In this document: positions 34,412 through 47,587 of the stretch, piece by piece
Numbering within the stretch: the stretch's first letter is position 1
Layout of the letters: every line of letters begins with the position of its first letter
DNA from: Moniliella sp. 'wahieum'
Lineage: Eukaryota; Basidiomycota; Moniliellomycetes; Moniliellales; Moniliellaceae
Assembly: GCA_003971905.1 (NCBI GenBank)
Contig: RSEE01000026.1
Span: forward strand, 620,001 to 684,000
DNA: 64,000 nucleotides
Direction: 5' to 3'
The notes under the pieces: generated by a model
The model's database searches: none
The model's input: the letters and a program-made list of their open reading frames with translations, nothing else
Told to the model about the DNA's origin: nothing
Position numbers and translations under genes: made by a program

Positions 34412-35132
34412 GTTTGAGGATTGGCGAGAGAAATTGGCATTCCATCCCTGCGCCTCTCTGGCCTTCCTACTCTGCCGATGTTCCTTTCTCTTCCGCGGAG
34501 GTCCGTGACATGTGACACCGGATGCACGCCGTACCACAGAGGTATGCCCCTATGAGACGCTCCTTGGCTGCCAAGTCGAGCACGCTTTGCTGCCCAACCC
34601 AAGTCGGGCAAGCTCAGTCCTTGGTCCAACTCGAACCTGGCTTTGGGGTGGCCGCTATCGCCCGATACCTCGATCTTGGTTTTGGAACAGCGCAAGGCAA
34701 AGAACCAGGGCGGATGGGTGTGCCCGCAACGCCTAGTGCCTAATGCATCATGTGCATAATGTATCTGGGGATGGACGTGCCGGAGGCTCAGGCCTGACGC
34801 CCACAACATATAACATGCAATATGTAGGATGTAACATGTAGCACTCAGCACTCGCTATTCTCTCTTCCTTGCCACACTCCTCTTTGTGGCCTGGCGCTGT
34901 CGAGTGCGTCTCTGACACGGCTGGGAACATTCAGTCTCTAGGTGGTTGCACGACGTGGAAAAAATGAGGAAGCTGTGGGACCTGTGAGGCTCAGGCCTGA
35001 TGTCACGTGTCATGCATCATGGGGTTCCCCACGGCGGCCTGCGTGTCGTCTGGCGTGGATGGACAGCAAGCGGGGTGGTAGTGGTGTGCATCTGGTCCGG
35101 CTCGCGCCACGCGCCACGCGACGGAGGGGCTC

Positions 35133-35165
35133 GCATGATGCATGATGTGTGATGCATGATGGATG
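35133..35165. repeat. Heptanucleotide words GCATGAT
   Basis: GCATGAT, GCATGAT, GTGTGAT, GCATGAT, GGATGGT in register, creating ATGCATGAT junctions. Confidence 0.8.
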
Positions 35166-36423
35166 GTCGGGAGATTCTGGAGATGCAATCGCGCTGCGTT
35201 CGGCGGTCGGTAGGGATTGGGACGTCGATGGCGTGGATACGGTGCGGCCGGACCGGGGACTGGTATAGGTATAGGCTCCTGGAGCAGACGCAAACGACGC
35301 AAGAAACAGGGAGTGGGATGGGTATGAAAGGTGCGCGTTGCATCAGGCCCAGGAATCAGTTACTCAGTTACTACTAGTTGTTACTCAGGTGAGGACGGTG
35401 AGAGTACTCTGACTCTCAGGACTGAGCCAGCACTCAGCACTCGAGCCGGACTCAGCAGTACTCACTCACTCAGTACTCCATGGAGCCGACTTGCTGCGCA
35501 TCATTTGATGGATGGCACGGTCGATGGTCGATGGCTGGTTACGATTCTAATATGGTTGACGACGCTTGGCCTCTTGCTTTGCTCGGGGGCAGGTACCCTG
35601 GGGCATTCATACCATGTCGATCCATGTCCGTCGACGATCGTCCACCTCGTCGGCCCAGAGCCGATATTGTCAGCGCATTCAAGAACGGTGCCAGTGAGCG
35701 TTGAGAGCATGCTCACAACTCAGCCACTCGCCTCAGCCGCAACGCCGCCGCATCTCGCCGGTGCTGTGCATGGGGGGGACGAAACAGGACGGAACTGGCC
35801 GGGGGGGCGGAAGGTGCGGATGCGCGGACGAGCAGAGCCAGAGCAACCGGAGCAGGTCAGATCTCAGAGCAGGTCAGAGCAGGACAGGGCGCGGTGCAAA
35901 AGGCCGCTTCAGCATGCAGTGCTGCAGCAGCGCTCCAGCACAGCGCGCCTGCGCTGCGCCAGTGGTGGGTGGGTGTAGCAGATCCCCGTGATCAATGTTC
36001 GCTGTGGCCCCGTGCGTGGGTGGCAATGGACGATCGGTGGCCAAGCGTACTGCCGGTCTGCCCCGCCACTACCCACTAGCCACTACCATGGAATTCCGAG
36101 CACCCTGGTGTCAGATGCATGTCAGAGAGGTCGCTCCCATCGGGCATCACATGCATCACCCATCCCATCGCCATGCATCATCCTCCACATCGTCCACCAC
36201 GACGGCACAGGTGCCTGGACGTGGTCGCACTGTGCATGCATCCTGCTGCCTGCGGCATGCAACCCTTGCAGCGCCAGTCCACTCTGCTCCGACGGCCCAA
36301 TGGGCGGTGTGCCACGCCGGTGGCCACTTGCTGCCCCCACCCTTTACGGCCGGCGTGGCGTCCGCCAAGCGCTGCACAACCGCCCAGTTCCCGCCGCCCT
36401 CTGACCACACTGGCCCGCCCACT

Positions 36424-36439
36424 CACACTGCCCTTGTGC
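36424..36439 (+). promoter_or_regulatory. Dispersed word CACACTGCCCNNGTG
   Basis: CACACTGCCCTTGTGC, 223 bp upstream of the start at 36662, nearly the same spacing as the copy before 14828. Confidence 0.3.
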
Positions 36440-36661
36440 CACATCCTCGTGTTCAGGCGCTCACGAGCTCTCACTCCTGCCTCACTAGCGTCGCCTGGGC
36501 GCCGCGTTGGGCCTGCGCTTATAGCGTGTAGCTGCTGCCTAGCGCAAGTAGCCGACCCCCTTCGCCGCTTTCTTGCTCAACCACCACCACCGTCGTACGC
36601 GCTCCCCTACCTTCCTCCCCACACACTCGTTTCCCACCCACCACACTCTTTACCAGCAGCC

Positions 36662-37319
36662 ATGCGTTTCACCTTCCTTTTCGCCGCTCTCGCCGCCGCG
36701 CGGCCGTGTTCGCCAGCACCTCGCCGACCAGATCGGCACCATCCCGGCTTTCCTCCAGCTGCAGCACCAGGCCTTTGAAGGCACCTCGATGCCTCCCAGC
36801 GCAACCGAGTTTGCCCAGCTTGCCACCCAGATCCACAACCGGAACTCCAAGTCGCTTTCTTCCTGACTGGCTCACGGACAGGCCAAGCAACTGGTGCAAG
36901 ACCTGCTCAACGATCCTTTACCACCGTCAAGCATTGAGGCTAAGCTCTCGGCTCGTGCGGGCATTGAAGACGAGCTGGCCAGCGACAGATCACTGCGTCT
37001 GGGGCCGCCAAGGAGATTGGGCTGGTGCCGTCGTTCATTCTGCTCAACCAGGAGGCCTCCAAGCCCGATGCGTCGCCCGCGGCGGTCGAGGCGCTTGTTC
37101 AACAAGGTCTTACCATGCTTTCCAGGGGTACAAGAAGGGTTCTCTCAAGGTCCTCCTCGGCACCGACACGAAGGGCACTGAGTTTTGTGGCCAAGATTGT
37201 TCGTGCCAAGTCGGAGGCCAAGACGCCCTCGGCCCGCAACGTCAAGCCTGCTTTCTCTCTCCAACGACTCGGCGCGCCAAGCCCGCCGCGCCTACCTTGC
37301 TCGTCGTCGTGCAATCTAA
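36662..37319 (+). CDS. Predicted secreted or luminal protein of unknown function
   Basis: The ATG at 36662 gives MRFTFLFAALAAA, the start of a signal peptide. After an early frame change near 36700 the mature protein continues QHLADQIGTIPAFLQLQHQA and SMPPSATEFAQLATQIHNRN. Then follow QAKQLVQDLLNDPLPPSSIE, SARAGIEDELASD, AAKEIGLVPSFILLNQEASK and AAVEALVQQGLTMLSRG. The C-terminus reads TEFVAKIVRAKSEAKTPSAR and, in the last frame, ARQARRAYLARRRAI with the stop at 37317-37319. The chain is about 215 residues, helical and intron-free. I do not recognise the family. The switch from a hydrophobic leader to a basic C-terminus is unusual for a secreted protein; a mitochondrial or ER location is also possible. 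Four to six frame changes are needed. Confidence 0.5.
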
Positions 37320-37379
37320 GGCATCCCCCATTTGTCTCGTGAACACTTTACTCTCCCCTCTCCTGATCCCTGATCCCTG

Positions 37380-37420
37380 ATCTCGGATTTCGGATCTCGG
37401 ATCTCGGATCTCGGATCTCC
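37380..37420. repeat. Heptanucleotide array GGATCTC
   Basis: About five tandem GGATCTC units, one with TTTC, immediately after the preceding gene's 3' end. Confidence 0.9.
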
Positions 37421-38471
37421 TCATGGCCCCTGTTTCAACGGTCGAATCACTCTTTTTTTGCACATCGTTTGCTTGCGTTACCTCTGGGAAGTTATCTTGG
37501 TTTGCATATTTTGCCACCATGTTTTCTCTTTCTTTCCCTCCCCTTCTGGTTCTCGCTGGAGGTGGATTTTCGTCTTTGGTTTTGGGGCTCCTGTATTCGC
37601 TTTCGCTTGCTACTTGCCTATCAATTCCTGGGATCGTTTTGCGATGCATTGCCTTGCCCCCCCTTTTGGTCACCTCTAAGGTCACTCGGGTCACTACGGC
37701 GTGGTTGGCTCACTGGTACGCGCTGGGAACGTTACATGCTGGGATGGTCAATAGTCAATGGTCATGCATCATGCCCGTAGCCCCCGCCGCCCTAACCTGG
37801 GTTTCTTTCTTGGCGCTGGTTAGTTGGTTCTGCGGGATTCTAAGATCTCAGAATCTCATATCTCATATCTCATTCTTTTCCAACACAGGAGGCCCGAAGA
37901 TTCTCCAGGCTGCAACCGAAACTCCTCCACTTACTCGTGGACACAGTGTACACATTCATCAACTATACCACCGTGAACGTTTAGTTGAACTTCAACCGGC
38001 AGTTGTCCTCTGGTTCGTCTCGCCCAGGCCCCAGCGCGCTGGAGTACTAGCTGTACTACGTCTCTTGCGGCCTTGTGAGGTGCTTGGAATTTGGACCGTG
38101 GCCGATAGAAGAGCCGCTCGGGTCAGTTGCAAGTTGACCAATGAAATGAGACGCGAATGACGCTCATTGGCCTAGGTCATCCGGCCATTGCATTCAGATC
38201 GCCCTGGATGAAGCTTGAAGTTATTCTCCTCTGTGACGCCACACTGGCGTAGTGGCGCCGGTAGCCCCCCAAGTCCGGAACCTTCTGGTTTGTTCCGTGC
38301 AATATTCCTTCCTGGCGGGGAGGAACCTTCTCTAGCCTCTGTAGCTCATGTGCAATGCAATACACTACCAATTGCCTGCTCTCTGGTCTATAACATCCTC
38401 GGATTGATTGAAGCTCTGAGCGTTGTTACATGTTATCCATTGCACTTGGAGGTTCGGAAGCGATGATCGAT

Positions 38472-38506
38472 GAACGTTGAACGTTGAACGTTGAACGTTG
38501 AACGTA
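38472..38506. repeat. Heptanucleotide array GAACGTT
   Basis: Four perfect GAACGTT units plus GAACGTA. Each unit carries the palindrome AACGTT. Single or double copies recur near 1011, 26660, 27290, 39341, 44866, 52371 and 52691. Confidence 0.95.
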
Positions 38507-38798
38507 TTCCTATCAAGAGAAGTATGACACCACCCTAGGCTCCAACTGAAGTTCTTCGCCCGTGTGGTGACCAGTGAACACACCAATTCGATGATTCCGG
38601 ATGACCGGTGACCACCGATTGACCACCGATGATTAGAAAGAATCAATTAATTTAATCCAAGCTTTTCCGCTCAGCGCGTTCCGCCCACGTTTCCGACGGG
38701 CAGGGCAGCGCGAAGGTTTTTTCTCGTCCGGGGGGCATTGGGCATTCTCTCTCTCTCTTCTCACCTACCCCCAAACCAACCGGTGCACTTTCCTGATC

Positions 38799-39314
38799 AT
38801 GTTCGGTGCTCTTCGTTCTGCTGCGACCAAGACGGGTGCTTCTGCGCTGGGAGCTTCGCGTGCGCTCTCCACCTCGGCTGCTGCCCAGGACTTTTCGCGC
38901 TTGTCGATCATCGGCCGGATGGCGGGCATTGGGCCGGTGCGCCAGACGGCGAACGGGGTCGACGTGATCTCGTACACGGTTGCCTCTCAAGATCCTGGAT
39001 CGGGGCAAGCTCCTACGACCACCTTCCACCGTATCCGCGCCTTGGGCGAAAGCAACATCAAGCGCGTCTCGTCCGTTCAAAGGGTGACATTGTCTACGTC
39101 GAGGCCGACTTGTCCATCCAGCGCCCTCCTGGCGCCCAAGACGACGTCCCCGGCCGCATCTTTACCAACCACCGTACGTACCCAGGTTTCTTTTCCTTTC
39201 CTTTTTTCTGCCTTGCTTTCTCCTTCCTGCCATGGGATGAACACGCACCTGACCCTTCTTCTGTTCTAAGGATTCCTCTCGGTTGTTAAGCCCGGCTCCG
39301 AATCCCAAGACTAA
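38799..39314 (+). CDS. RIM1: Mitochondrial single-stranded DNA-binding protein
   Basis: It coats single-stranded mtDNA during replication. The ATG at 38799 gives a mitochondrial presequence (MFGALRSAATKTGASALGAS, RALSTSAAAQ). The SSB OB-fold begins FSRLSIIGRMAGIGPVRQTA with NGVDVISYTVASQDPG and TTTFHRIRALGESN. A frame change near 39080 leads to KGDIVYVEADLSIQRPPGAQ and GRIFTNH. One 97-bp intron (39174-39270, GTACGT to CTAAG) joins NH to RFLSVVKPGSESQD, stop at 39312-39314. The chain is about 140 residues, normal for the family. It is convergent with the zinc-ribbon gene on the minus strand. Confidence 0.88.
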
Positions 39315-39679
39315 GCGGGTATGGCCGGATTAGTCGGCGTTCAACGTTGAGCGTTCACTTTGCTGCACTGCATGTGAGTGTTTTGGAAAATCAATTCCTA
39401 TGCGTTTTAGACTTTTTCTGGTGCATATTCCTAGGATTGAGGATGGGAGGGAAGAGGATTTGGCGAGCTAGGGCTGCCGAGGAAAAGAGGTACAGGGGGC
39501 GATGGATTGCAAGGGGATACAAGGGTTGGAAGAAGGAACCAGAAAGGCCACAGCAGAGCAGCAAGAACGCCAGTGACAGATTCCCCACTCACCGGGCCAA
39601 CAACGGGGGGCGGGGGTCAGAATCGTGTGGGATTCAAGTTGAGGGTACGTTGACTCAAGTTGAACTCAACACTCAATGT
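39315..39679. other. Convergent intergenic spacer
   Basis: Lies between two convergent stops. GTTCAACGTTGAGCGTTCAC occurs near 39338, and GTTGACTCAAGTTGAACTCAACACTCAATG near 39650. No coding evidence. Confidence 0.5.
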
Positions 39680-39949
39680 TCATCTCAAGTAAATCACGCG
39701 CACTGTACCACATAACGCGCATTCCCACCCCTCGAACGTCCCGTTCTTGAATCCAAGCCGAAAGGGCTGCTTCAGCCCACACCGGAAACACATGATAAAG
39801 GCGATGTTGGGCTGCGGGCAATTTAAGGAGACGCGTGGGGGGATGGAGAACGATGAGCACGACTGCAGTCGACGCAGGGACGATGTGCCTCAGCCTCATC
39901 GATGAGGGAACTGAACGAAAAGCAGCGCACGTACCTCCTCGGACGACAT
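39680..39949 (-). CDS. Small zinc-ribbon protein, 65 residues, spliced
   Basis: This gene was assembled from two exons by eye. The ATG at 39949 gives MSSEE, then a 72-bp intron (39863-39934) with donor GTACGT, a GCTGAG branch-like site and acceptor CTGCAG. Exon 2 continues SCSSFSIPPRVSLNCPQPNI and AFIMCFRCGLKQPFRLG, ending WECALCGTVRVIYLR with TGA at 39680-39682. Two CxxC knuckles separated by 19 residues predict one zinc ribbon. The frame is open without any indel. A TATA-like TTATACTCC lies about 95 bp upstream on the minus strand (around 40043-40049), with a pyrimidine-rich leader (TTTTGTTGCTTTTTCTTCTG) directly before the ATG. I do not recognise the family: the spacing differs from Rpb12 (CxxC-x13-CxxC). 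Confidence 0.6.
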
Positions 39950-41097
39950 TGTTTCTCAGAAGAAAAAGCAACAAAAGTTGGTTAGGAAGTGAGGCCTGCA
40001 ACGGCGGGTAGAGCTACGCGGCAAAGAAGCGGGGCGGCAGGGAGTATAAGGTGGAGGTGGGGGGGGTGCACGGGTAGATATGCCATGCAGGTGGGTGTAA
40101 TAGGCTGGTGTTGGACAAGCCAACGGCGAGTGGACACTGCTGCCGCTACCTAGATCATCAGTACCTAGTAACTTAAAGTGGACGCGTATATGTTCCAACA
40201 GTGGGGGACGAGGAGGCGCAAGAGGTAGATGGAAAAAGGTATGTTATGTAAGCACGCTGGCTCAAGGTTTCCCTGGGCTGAGCGAGCCTCAGCGCCACCT
40301 GAGGCCTCAGCGATGGACCGGTCAGTACTCAGTGGTCGGTGGTCAGCTGACAAAAGAGAGGCTGGGGCCTGCTGAGGCGCTCAGACCACCACCAGCTGCT
40401 TGGCAAAACTCAGTTATAGCGCTTCCAACCACCTCCACTTGGCTGATTGAACGTCGGTGGTAAGACTACGGGAGGAGAGGATTGAATATTGACGTTTGAC
40501 TATTGAGGCTGAGCTCGGCGTTCGGCCGAAGCCTGCCCTGTCGGCGCAAAAGCGGCGAGGGACATTGGTCAGCATGCGTGCACGGGACCGGCGGGGGGCA
40601 CACTGCCGCCTCGGCCGGGCTCGATACCCCGCATACATACCCCGTCCCATCATGTGATGTGCCCACTGCTCGCATCCATATCCGTATCCCATCCCCATCC
40701 CCATCCCCATCCCCATCCCAGCTTACTCTGGACTGTACAACCGTAAGTGGGCCGGTGGATGCGGTCGATGGATTGATGGCTAATCCCCGAAGCCAAGCAG
40801 ACCCACTGCCTCAGGCATCCATAGTCTTGCGGCCTGCCGGTGGTGGCAAGCAAACGCAAAGCCAAGAGCCAAAGCCAAACGTCATTTTATTAAGTTGCTT
40901 TAAATTCTTCGAACGGCGTTCTCGGCGTCTGGTTAGCCGAAGCACCACCAAATATATAATTGCCACACGCCGCTTTTGGTGTCCTTGGCACCCCCTGATT
41001 GCATCGCACCCTCTTACAACGCCACCACATCCCCCCCTCCCTGCTGTTGCATACGCCCACTTACGACCACGACCCATCCACGATAACGAGTTACGAC
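39950..41097. other. Divergent intergenic region
   Basis: Lies between the zinc-ribbon gene and the iron transporter. It contains CCCATC hexamer repeats (CATCCCCATCCCC) at about 40690-40720, CTGAGGCGCTCAG-type words near 40300-40385, and CACATGATGGG. No coding evidence. Confidence 0.5.
40042..40050 (-). promoter_or_regulatory. TATA-like element
   Basis: CTTATACTC on the minus strand, about 95 bp upstream of the ATG at 39949, followed by a pyrimidine-rich leader. Confidence 0.45.
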
Positions 41098-42136
41098 ATG
41101 TCCTCCCAACGACCTCCCGATGTTCACCAGCCCACCGAACGCTCCCCGCTCTTACCCGCAGAAACGCCTCTGCCAGCTGCCGCCCTGGTGACCAACATGG
41201 ACATCGAAGCCGATCCTGCTTCCGCCATTTCACTTGCGTCTTCAACCTCGTCCAGCTCCCAATCGCCTCTGATCCACAAAGAGACCATTCGGGATTGGAT
41301 CATCGGATTGTCTGATGGTCTGACGGTACGTTTTTTTAACCCCTCTCTCCATCCTTGCTTTCACACCCATACTAAGCGCCCCTTACACCGTACTGACAAC
41401 CGACGGCTTCCCCCCCGTTCTGTGCGTAGGTCCCTTTTGCCCTGACTGCCGGTCTCTCCTCTGTTGGTTCCTCCAAGCTGGTCGTCGTGGCTGGCCTGGC
41501 GGAACTGACGTCCGGAGCGATCAGCATGGCCCTCGGCGGCTTTCTTTCTGCCCAAGCGGAGAAAGAATTTTACGACAACGCCGTACAAAGTACGACGCTT
41601 CGCCTGGCAGGCTCCGACGCCGAACAAGCCAAATTGGAAGTGACGGAGCTACTTGCCGAGTACGGGATCAGCGAGTCGGTTGCCCACTCGGCTTGCAGCT
41701 GCACCATGCCTCTTTGCCCAGCCCACCTCCCAGTCCAGGAGGGCAGAATACGAATAAGCTGCAAGGTGAAAAGCAAGCCCCCAGTGGATTGGTACGTCTG
41801 CTACTTCATTTAGGCCAAGGACTGGAACCCGTTTCTACCGAGCGCTCGCTCCAGTCAGGCTTCAACATTGGCTTGGGCTACGTGTTGGGCGGTTTGGTGC
41901 CCTTGGTTCCGTATTTTTTATTGGAAACCACCTTGGCGGGATTGCTCGCCTCCACCGCCCTCACCTTTGTCGCGCTGGTCCTGTTTGGTCTGGTCAAGCA
42001 TCGCGTTACAGGCGGCGCTCACAATGCCGGCGCCTACGCTTGGTCCGCACTGACCACCTTAGCTGTCGGAGGCGCGGCAGCTGCCTCGTCCTGGCTCATT
42101 GTGCGCTGGGTCGAAGGACCCGACGCGGACCTATAA
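41098..42136 (+). CDS. CCC1: CCC1/VIT1-family vacuolar iron/manganese transporter
   Basis: It moves Fe2+/Mn2+ into the vacuole. The ATG at 41098 gives MSSQRPPDVHQPTERSPLLP; SPLLP is a dileucine-type vacuolar sorting signal near the N-terminus. The VIT signature is RDWIIGLSDGLT, then a 104-bp intron (41326-41429, GTACGT to CGTAG), then VPFALTAGLSSVGSSKLVVV and AGLAELTSGAISMALGGFLS. The cytosolic metal-binding segment contains QAEKEFYDNAV and EVTELLAEYGISESVAHS. A frame change near 41700-41790 precedes LHLGQGLEPVSTERSLQSGF. The last helices are NIGLGYVLGGLVPLVPYFLL, LLASTALTFVALVLFGLVKH and AVGGAAAASSWLIVRWVEG, stop at 42136. About five membrane segments, as expected. Confidence 0.92.
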
Positions 42137-42863
42137 CCTTAGGGGGACAAAATCGAACATCTTCTCTCTTGTATCCTGCACATACCTGGGGGATGTTCCG
42201 CTTTGTGTCACCTTGGACACTTGGTCTTTTTTCGGCGTCTCCTACCTGCCCTCCGAGTCTCACCTTTGCTTGTTTCAGGGGGAGCGTGACCCTCGTCAGC
42301 TTAACGCTCACCTGAGCGTTCAGCCTCTTCTATTCTTGGTTGCTGAATGTGCACATGATCGATGATCGTGTGGACCTCTGCCTTCCTCCCGTCCCACCAC
42401 ATTTTTACTACTGTGTTGGGCTCTACAGGACGCATGCTCCGACGACTTTGCCTGCTCCTCCTCGAACCTTGGCTGTTATTTTCCCTGCCCTCATTACGAA
42501 CGCCATCGAACATTTTGATCACGAATACACTCGATACACATGCTCCTCTTGCTTACCACCATAGCATGAACATTAGGTTGATGTCAGGTTGGCTCGTTAT
42601 GGTGCCTCAACCTGAGCTCGCCTAGACGTTCATAAGAGCTAGGGCTGGCAAATGGTTACACGGTCGTGAGTGCGCACACGTGGGTGTAAGACCTTCGCCA
42701 TCTATCTACGTCTCGCAAGGACGTTGCAGTCATTCATTGGGACCAGAGCCCGCTGCCAGTGTGAGTGGTGGGAGAAGCATCCTCCACGTCTGGGAGCACA
42801 ACGAAGGAATAGAAAGACAAGCGCGAGTCCAGGTTGCAAAAGTGAAACGCCGCCGTAGCGTAA
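42137..42863. other. Convergent intergenic spacer
   Basis: 3' flanks of the iron transporter and the convergent LPD1. CACATGATCGATGATCGTG lies near 42352. No coding evidence. Confidence 0.5.
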
Positions 42864-44443
<1,580 letters not shown>

Positions 44444-45081
44444 GCTGCAAGCAGACGTGCGGATGGTGGCGGAGCAGAGAAGGTTGCGCACGGGCGCCGC
44501 TGGGCCCCGTCCGCTCAGCCGCGGCTGGGATCGGCGAACGCCGGAAGCCACGGGGGGCACGGGAGCACTCGGTGCAAGTGCGCTGGCCACGTAAGCATCT
44601 GTGACGCGCAGAGGGCGAGGAAATTATTCTGTCTCAAACCGCGTGGTAGGGTTGCGCGCTGGCCAGCGACGCGAGGGGCGGGGGGCCAGCGACGCCCACA
44701 ACCCAACACAACGGGGTTGTGAGTGCGCGTGGGCCCAACGCAGCCCAACACGCTGCCCACGGCTACTCGCGTCTGGCCCCCCGACGCTTCCCATCCCCAC
44801 CCGGCGTCCCCTCGAGCGCCCTGCCAGCAAGGCCGAGACCATCCATGTCGATCAGTTAACGTTCAACTTGTGAACGTTGAATGTTGAAGCGCGTCGACCT
44901 AATCGATGATCCTGCCTTCGCACCCCCGTCCCTAGCACACTATCTTGGCTCCATCCGACGACCAAGCAGGCACACTCGCAGTGCCGAGTGGCATGCCGCA
45001 TGCCGGCGAGAGGCAGGTGGGGGATGCAGATGATAGTTGGACGGGTAGTCAGATACAGATGGAATGAAGAGAAGGTGTGTG
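44444..45081. other. Intergenic region upstream of LPD1
   Basis: GC-rich promoter sequence near 44450-44600, then GTTAACGTTCAACTTGTGAACGTTGAATGTTGAAGCG near 44857-44893. No coding evidence. Confidence 0.5.
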
Positions 45082-47587
45082 CTAGTGGGACTCGATGCTC
45101 ATCGACTCTAGGTCCAGGCTCGAGGACCAGTCCGGCAAGGGCTTGGCCGGCACAGCAGCCGGAATGGCCACGGGCGACGAATGGGTAGAGGAACGGTCTT
45201 GTTCCGGCCCAGAACCCTCGTCTCGTCGTCCGCCTCTTCGTCCTCGCTGTCTTCCGGGGCTACCTCAGCCCACTCAGATACAATGGATCAATGTATCGCC
45301 CCGACTTGGGCAAACGGAACGGGTCAAAGGGGAAGAACGCATCGCTCAGGCCCATTGAAGCGGTCTCCTTCGAACCCTTGTCGGCGTCGCGCGTAGCCAC
45401 ACGCTTGTTGGCTTCAATGATCGAAAAGCAGTAGAAAAAGCCCGAGTACTGGGCCACATGGGCAAATTGCTGCACAATCGCTGGGGCACAGTAGCGCAGC
45501 GGGTTAAGCGACGAGGTGACTGCCCGCGTCAGCACACCCAAACAGGGCACCCAGGCCCGATCGTCCATCTCCGTCCGTGGCGGCGGGTACCGCCCACGAT
45601 CGAACCCACAGAGGACATGCTGAAAGCTGCCTGGATCGGGGCTGCCAATGCCCGATCGAAGGCTGGCACCATAGCTCTCCTCGCCGGTACGCAGGTCACG
45701 CCAACGGAAACAAAAGATGTAAAATGCTGCCTGGGAGACAGAGTAGAAAGGATGGTGCGCCGGGGAACCTGGTGCTGCCTCAAACAGAGGTGTTCCAGGC
45801 ATCGAAGCGTCCGCTAGATGGCCCTCGAGGAAAGCACACAAGTTGGTCATCACATCGCGACAGATGGGTGCATGAACAAACTTGGCGCGTGATACAAACG
45901 ATGCCGTGTAGGAGGCCGCAGCGAGGCGAATGATGGGTGGCTCGTCTTTGGTATCAGGCCCGGCGGTCGCCCAGTGCAACGCGGTCGACAACAGCGAGCC
46001 GAGAACAAATCGACATAGTCGGCATCGAGCGAGGTGAACCAGAAGAGCAAAAATTGCACGTGACGGACTTGAAGGTGGGGAGGATGGAGCGGTTAAAGAC
46101 AGACATGAGGGAGGCAAACAGATTGTGCCGGGATCACGAGCGCCCGTGTGCGCTTGTCGGTTGGCTTGCTGACCCAAGGACGAGTTGAGTCGATTAATAT
46201 GGTCCAAAAGTACCTTCATCACCGAGTCCAGCTGGTCCACTTGCGCACCCGTACAATCGACTTGGCAGCGGTTGCTTCATCGTCGTCTTCCTCTTCGGCG
46301 CTGTCATCCGAAGAGATTTGCTCATCCCCTCCAAGATCGTCCTCGTCATCGTCCCCATCGTCGTCGTCATCAGTATCAACCTGGTCGATCCCTTGGTCCA
46401 AGGGATCGTCTTCATCGTCCGACCCAAACGCCGCCCCAGCTTCGTCCTCTAACTCGTCCAGTTCCACCTGAATCTCCACATCCGTCTGCAGCGCCCGCCC
46501 AATCACCAGTTGAGCACCGAGTCGGACATCTCGGGGCAGTACTCGCACACACGAAAGCATTACGAATGTAAACCAATTGAACCATCGCTGACTCGCGCTT
46601 GGGGGGGAAGTATTTGCGCAACATGGCCTCGAGCGAAAAGTAAGAGTAGGCAACGGCCAAAAGGCGGCGTAAGAGGCCATGCGTACGATCGTACATTAAA
46701 CGGCGGGTCGCCATGCCTTGCGGGCCAGCCGCGTCGGACCCGGTGGTGCGGGCCAAATCAGCCAAGGCAAGCGCACGCCAATCGGTGCGGAACGAAAGCG
46801 TCTTGACGGCTCGCTTGAGCACAGGGTGCAGCCACTCACCCCGTGCCGAAACAAGATGATAAACAAAATTGACCCACACTCGCACAAAGGACTCGCTCAT
46901 CGTGGTCCAAGGAAGAAGGAGAATGTTGTCTACCAGGGCAGCATGACTCGAGTCCAACTTGGAAACCTGCTCCGACAACGCAACAAGCCAAGACTGCAGT
47001 GTTGATGGCGAAGCCATAAAAGAAGACGATACAGCTGAACGCCCGACGCGCCATCCTCGTCGTCCGCCTCCGCGGGCATGGCAATGGCAAACGCAGCCGT
47101 CAACTCATTGTACTGCGTCAGGTTGCCCTAGACAGCAAATGCAGCGCGTCAGCACAGGATGCACAAATCCACAAAGAAATGGTACTCACAACAGCCTTTT
47201 GTTCCAGGGCATTGGTGACAAACTTGAACATACCCTGCTTGAGGCGCTCGCCGCTCAGGGCGGACTTGTGTGGCTGTGGGGGCATCTGGAACGAGGGAGG
47301 AGGCGCCTGGGACGACGGAGGCGGCACAAGCGGTGGAGGGGATACCTTCCCCCGCTTGCGCAGAGGGGCGATCGCCTGGAGCGAAGCCGAGAGGCTCGAT
47401 GGCTCGATCGCGGGCGGAGGGGATGTGCGAGGCAGACCGGAGACGCGTATTGGGACGGGGCTGGAGCGGGCGGTGGCGGTCGGGGTGGCGTCGCTCGTGC
47501 CGCTGCGCTCGTCGGCGGAGGGGACGAAGGGCTGGAGCGCAACGGCCGACGTGGCCACACGGGGCCGCGTGCGCTTCGTCCCAGCCA
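45082..47587 (-). CDS. RRN3: RNA polymerase I transcription initiation factor RRN3 (TIF-IA)
   Basis: RRN3 bridges RNA polymerase I to the rDNA promoter factor and is essential for rRNA synthesis. The ATG at 47587 gives MAGTKRTRPRVATSAVALQP, then a Pro-rich N-terminus to MFKFVTNALEQKAV. A 62-bp intron (47128-47189, GTGAGT to TCTAG) leads to GNLTQYNELTAAFAIAMPAE. HEAT-like helices follow: ALVDNILLLPWTTMSESFVR, VWVNFVYHLVSARGEWLHPV. The acidic insert typical of RRN3 lies at about 46480-46280 (GSDDEDDPLDQGIDQVDTDD, EDDLGGDEQISSDDSAEEED). Then come LDSVMKVLLDHINRLN and the family hallmark HPFYSVSQAAFYIFCFRWRD, with AFFPFDPFRLPKSGRYIDPL near the end. The last frame reads EWAEVAPEDSEDEEADDETR to SLDLESMSIESH, stop 45082. 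Frame changes lie near 47020, 46560, 46230, 46090 and 45275. It is divergent from bL27m with 287 bp between ATGs. Confidence 0.93.

Larger units (their letters stand above)
34412..36661. other. Intergenic region with dispersed short words
   Basis: No supported gene over 2.2 kb. Words include GCTCAGGCCTGA (34785, 34988), GCATGAT heptamers (35133-35165), and ACTCAGTTACTCAGTTACTACTAG near 35355. CTCAG/ACTCAGCACTCG clusters run to 35480. The last 80 bp before 36662 are a CACCACC-rich leader. Confidence 0.5.
37320..38798. other. Intergenic region with one long hydrophobic open frame
   Basis: A 245-codon ATG-initiated frame (37423-38160, plus) is open here, but it lies in T/C-rich 3'-flank sequence where hydrophobic frames arise by chance, and no domain is visible. 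The stretch also holds the GGATCTC and GAACGTT heptamer arrays. Confidence 0.4.

Noticed and set aside
37423-38160. 245-codon uninterrupted ATG frame, very hydrophobic
   Set aside because: It sits in T/C-rich 3'-flank DNA after the preceding gene, where hydrophobic frames are common by chance. No domain or regular membrane topology is seen, and it begins next to a GGATCTC repeat.
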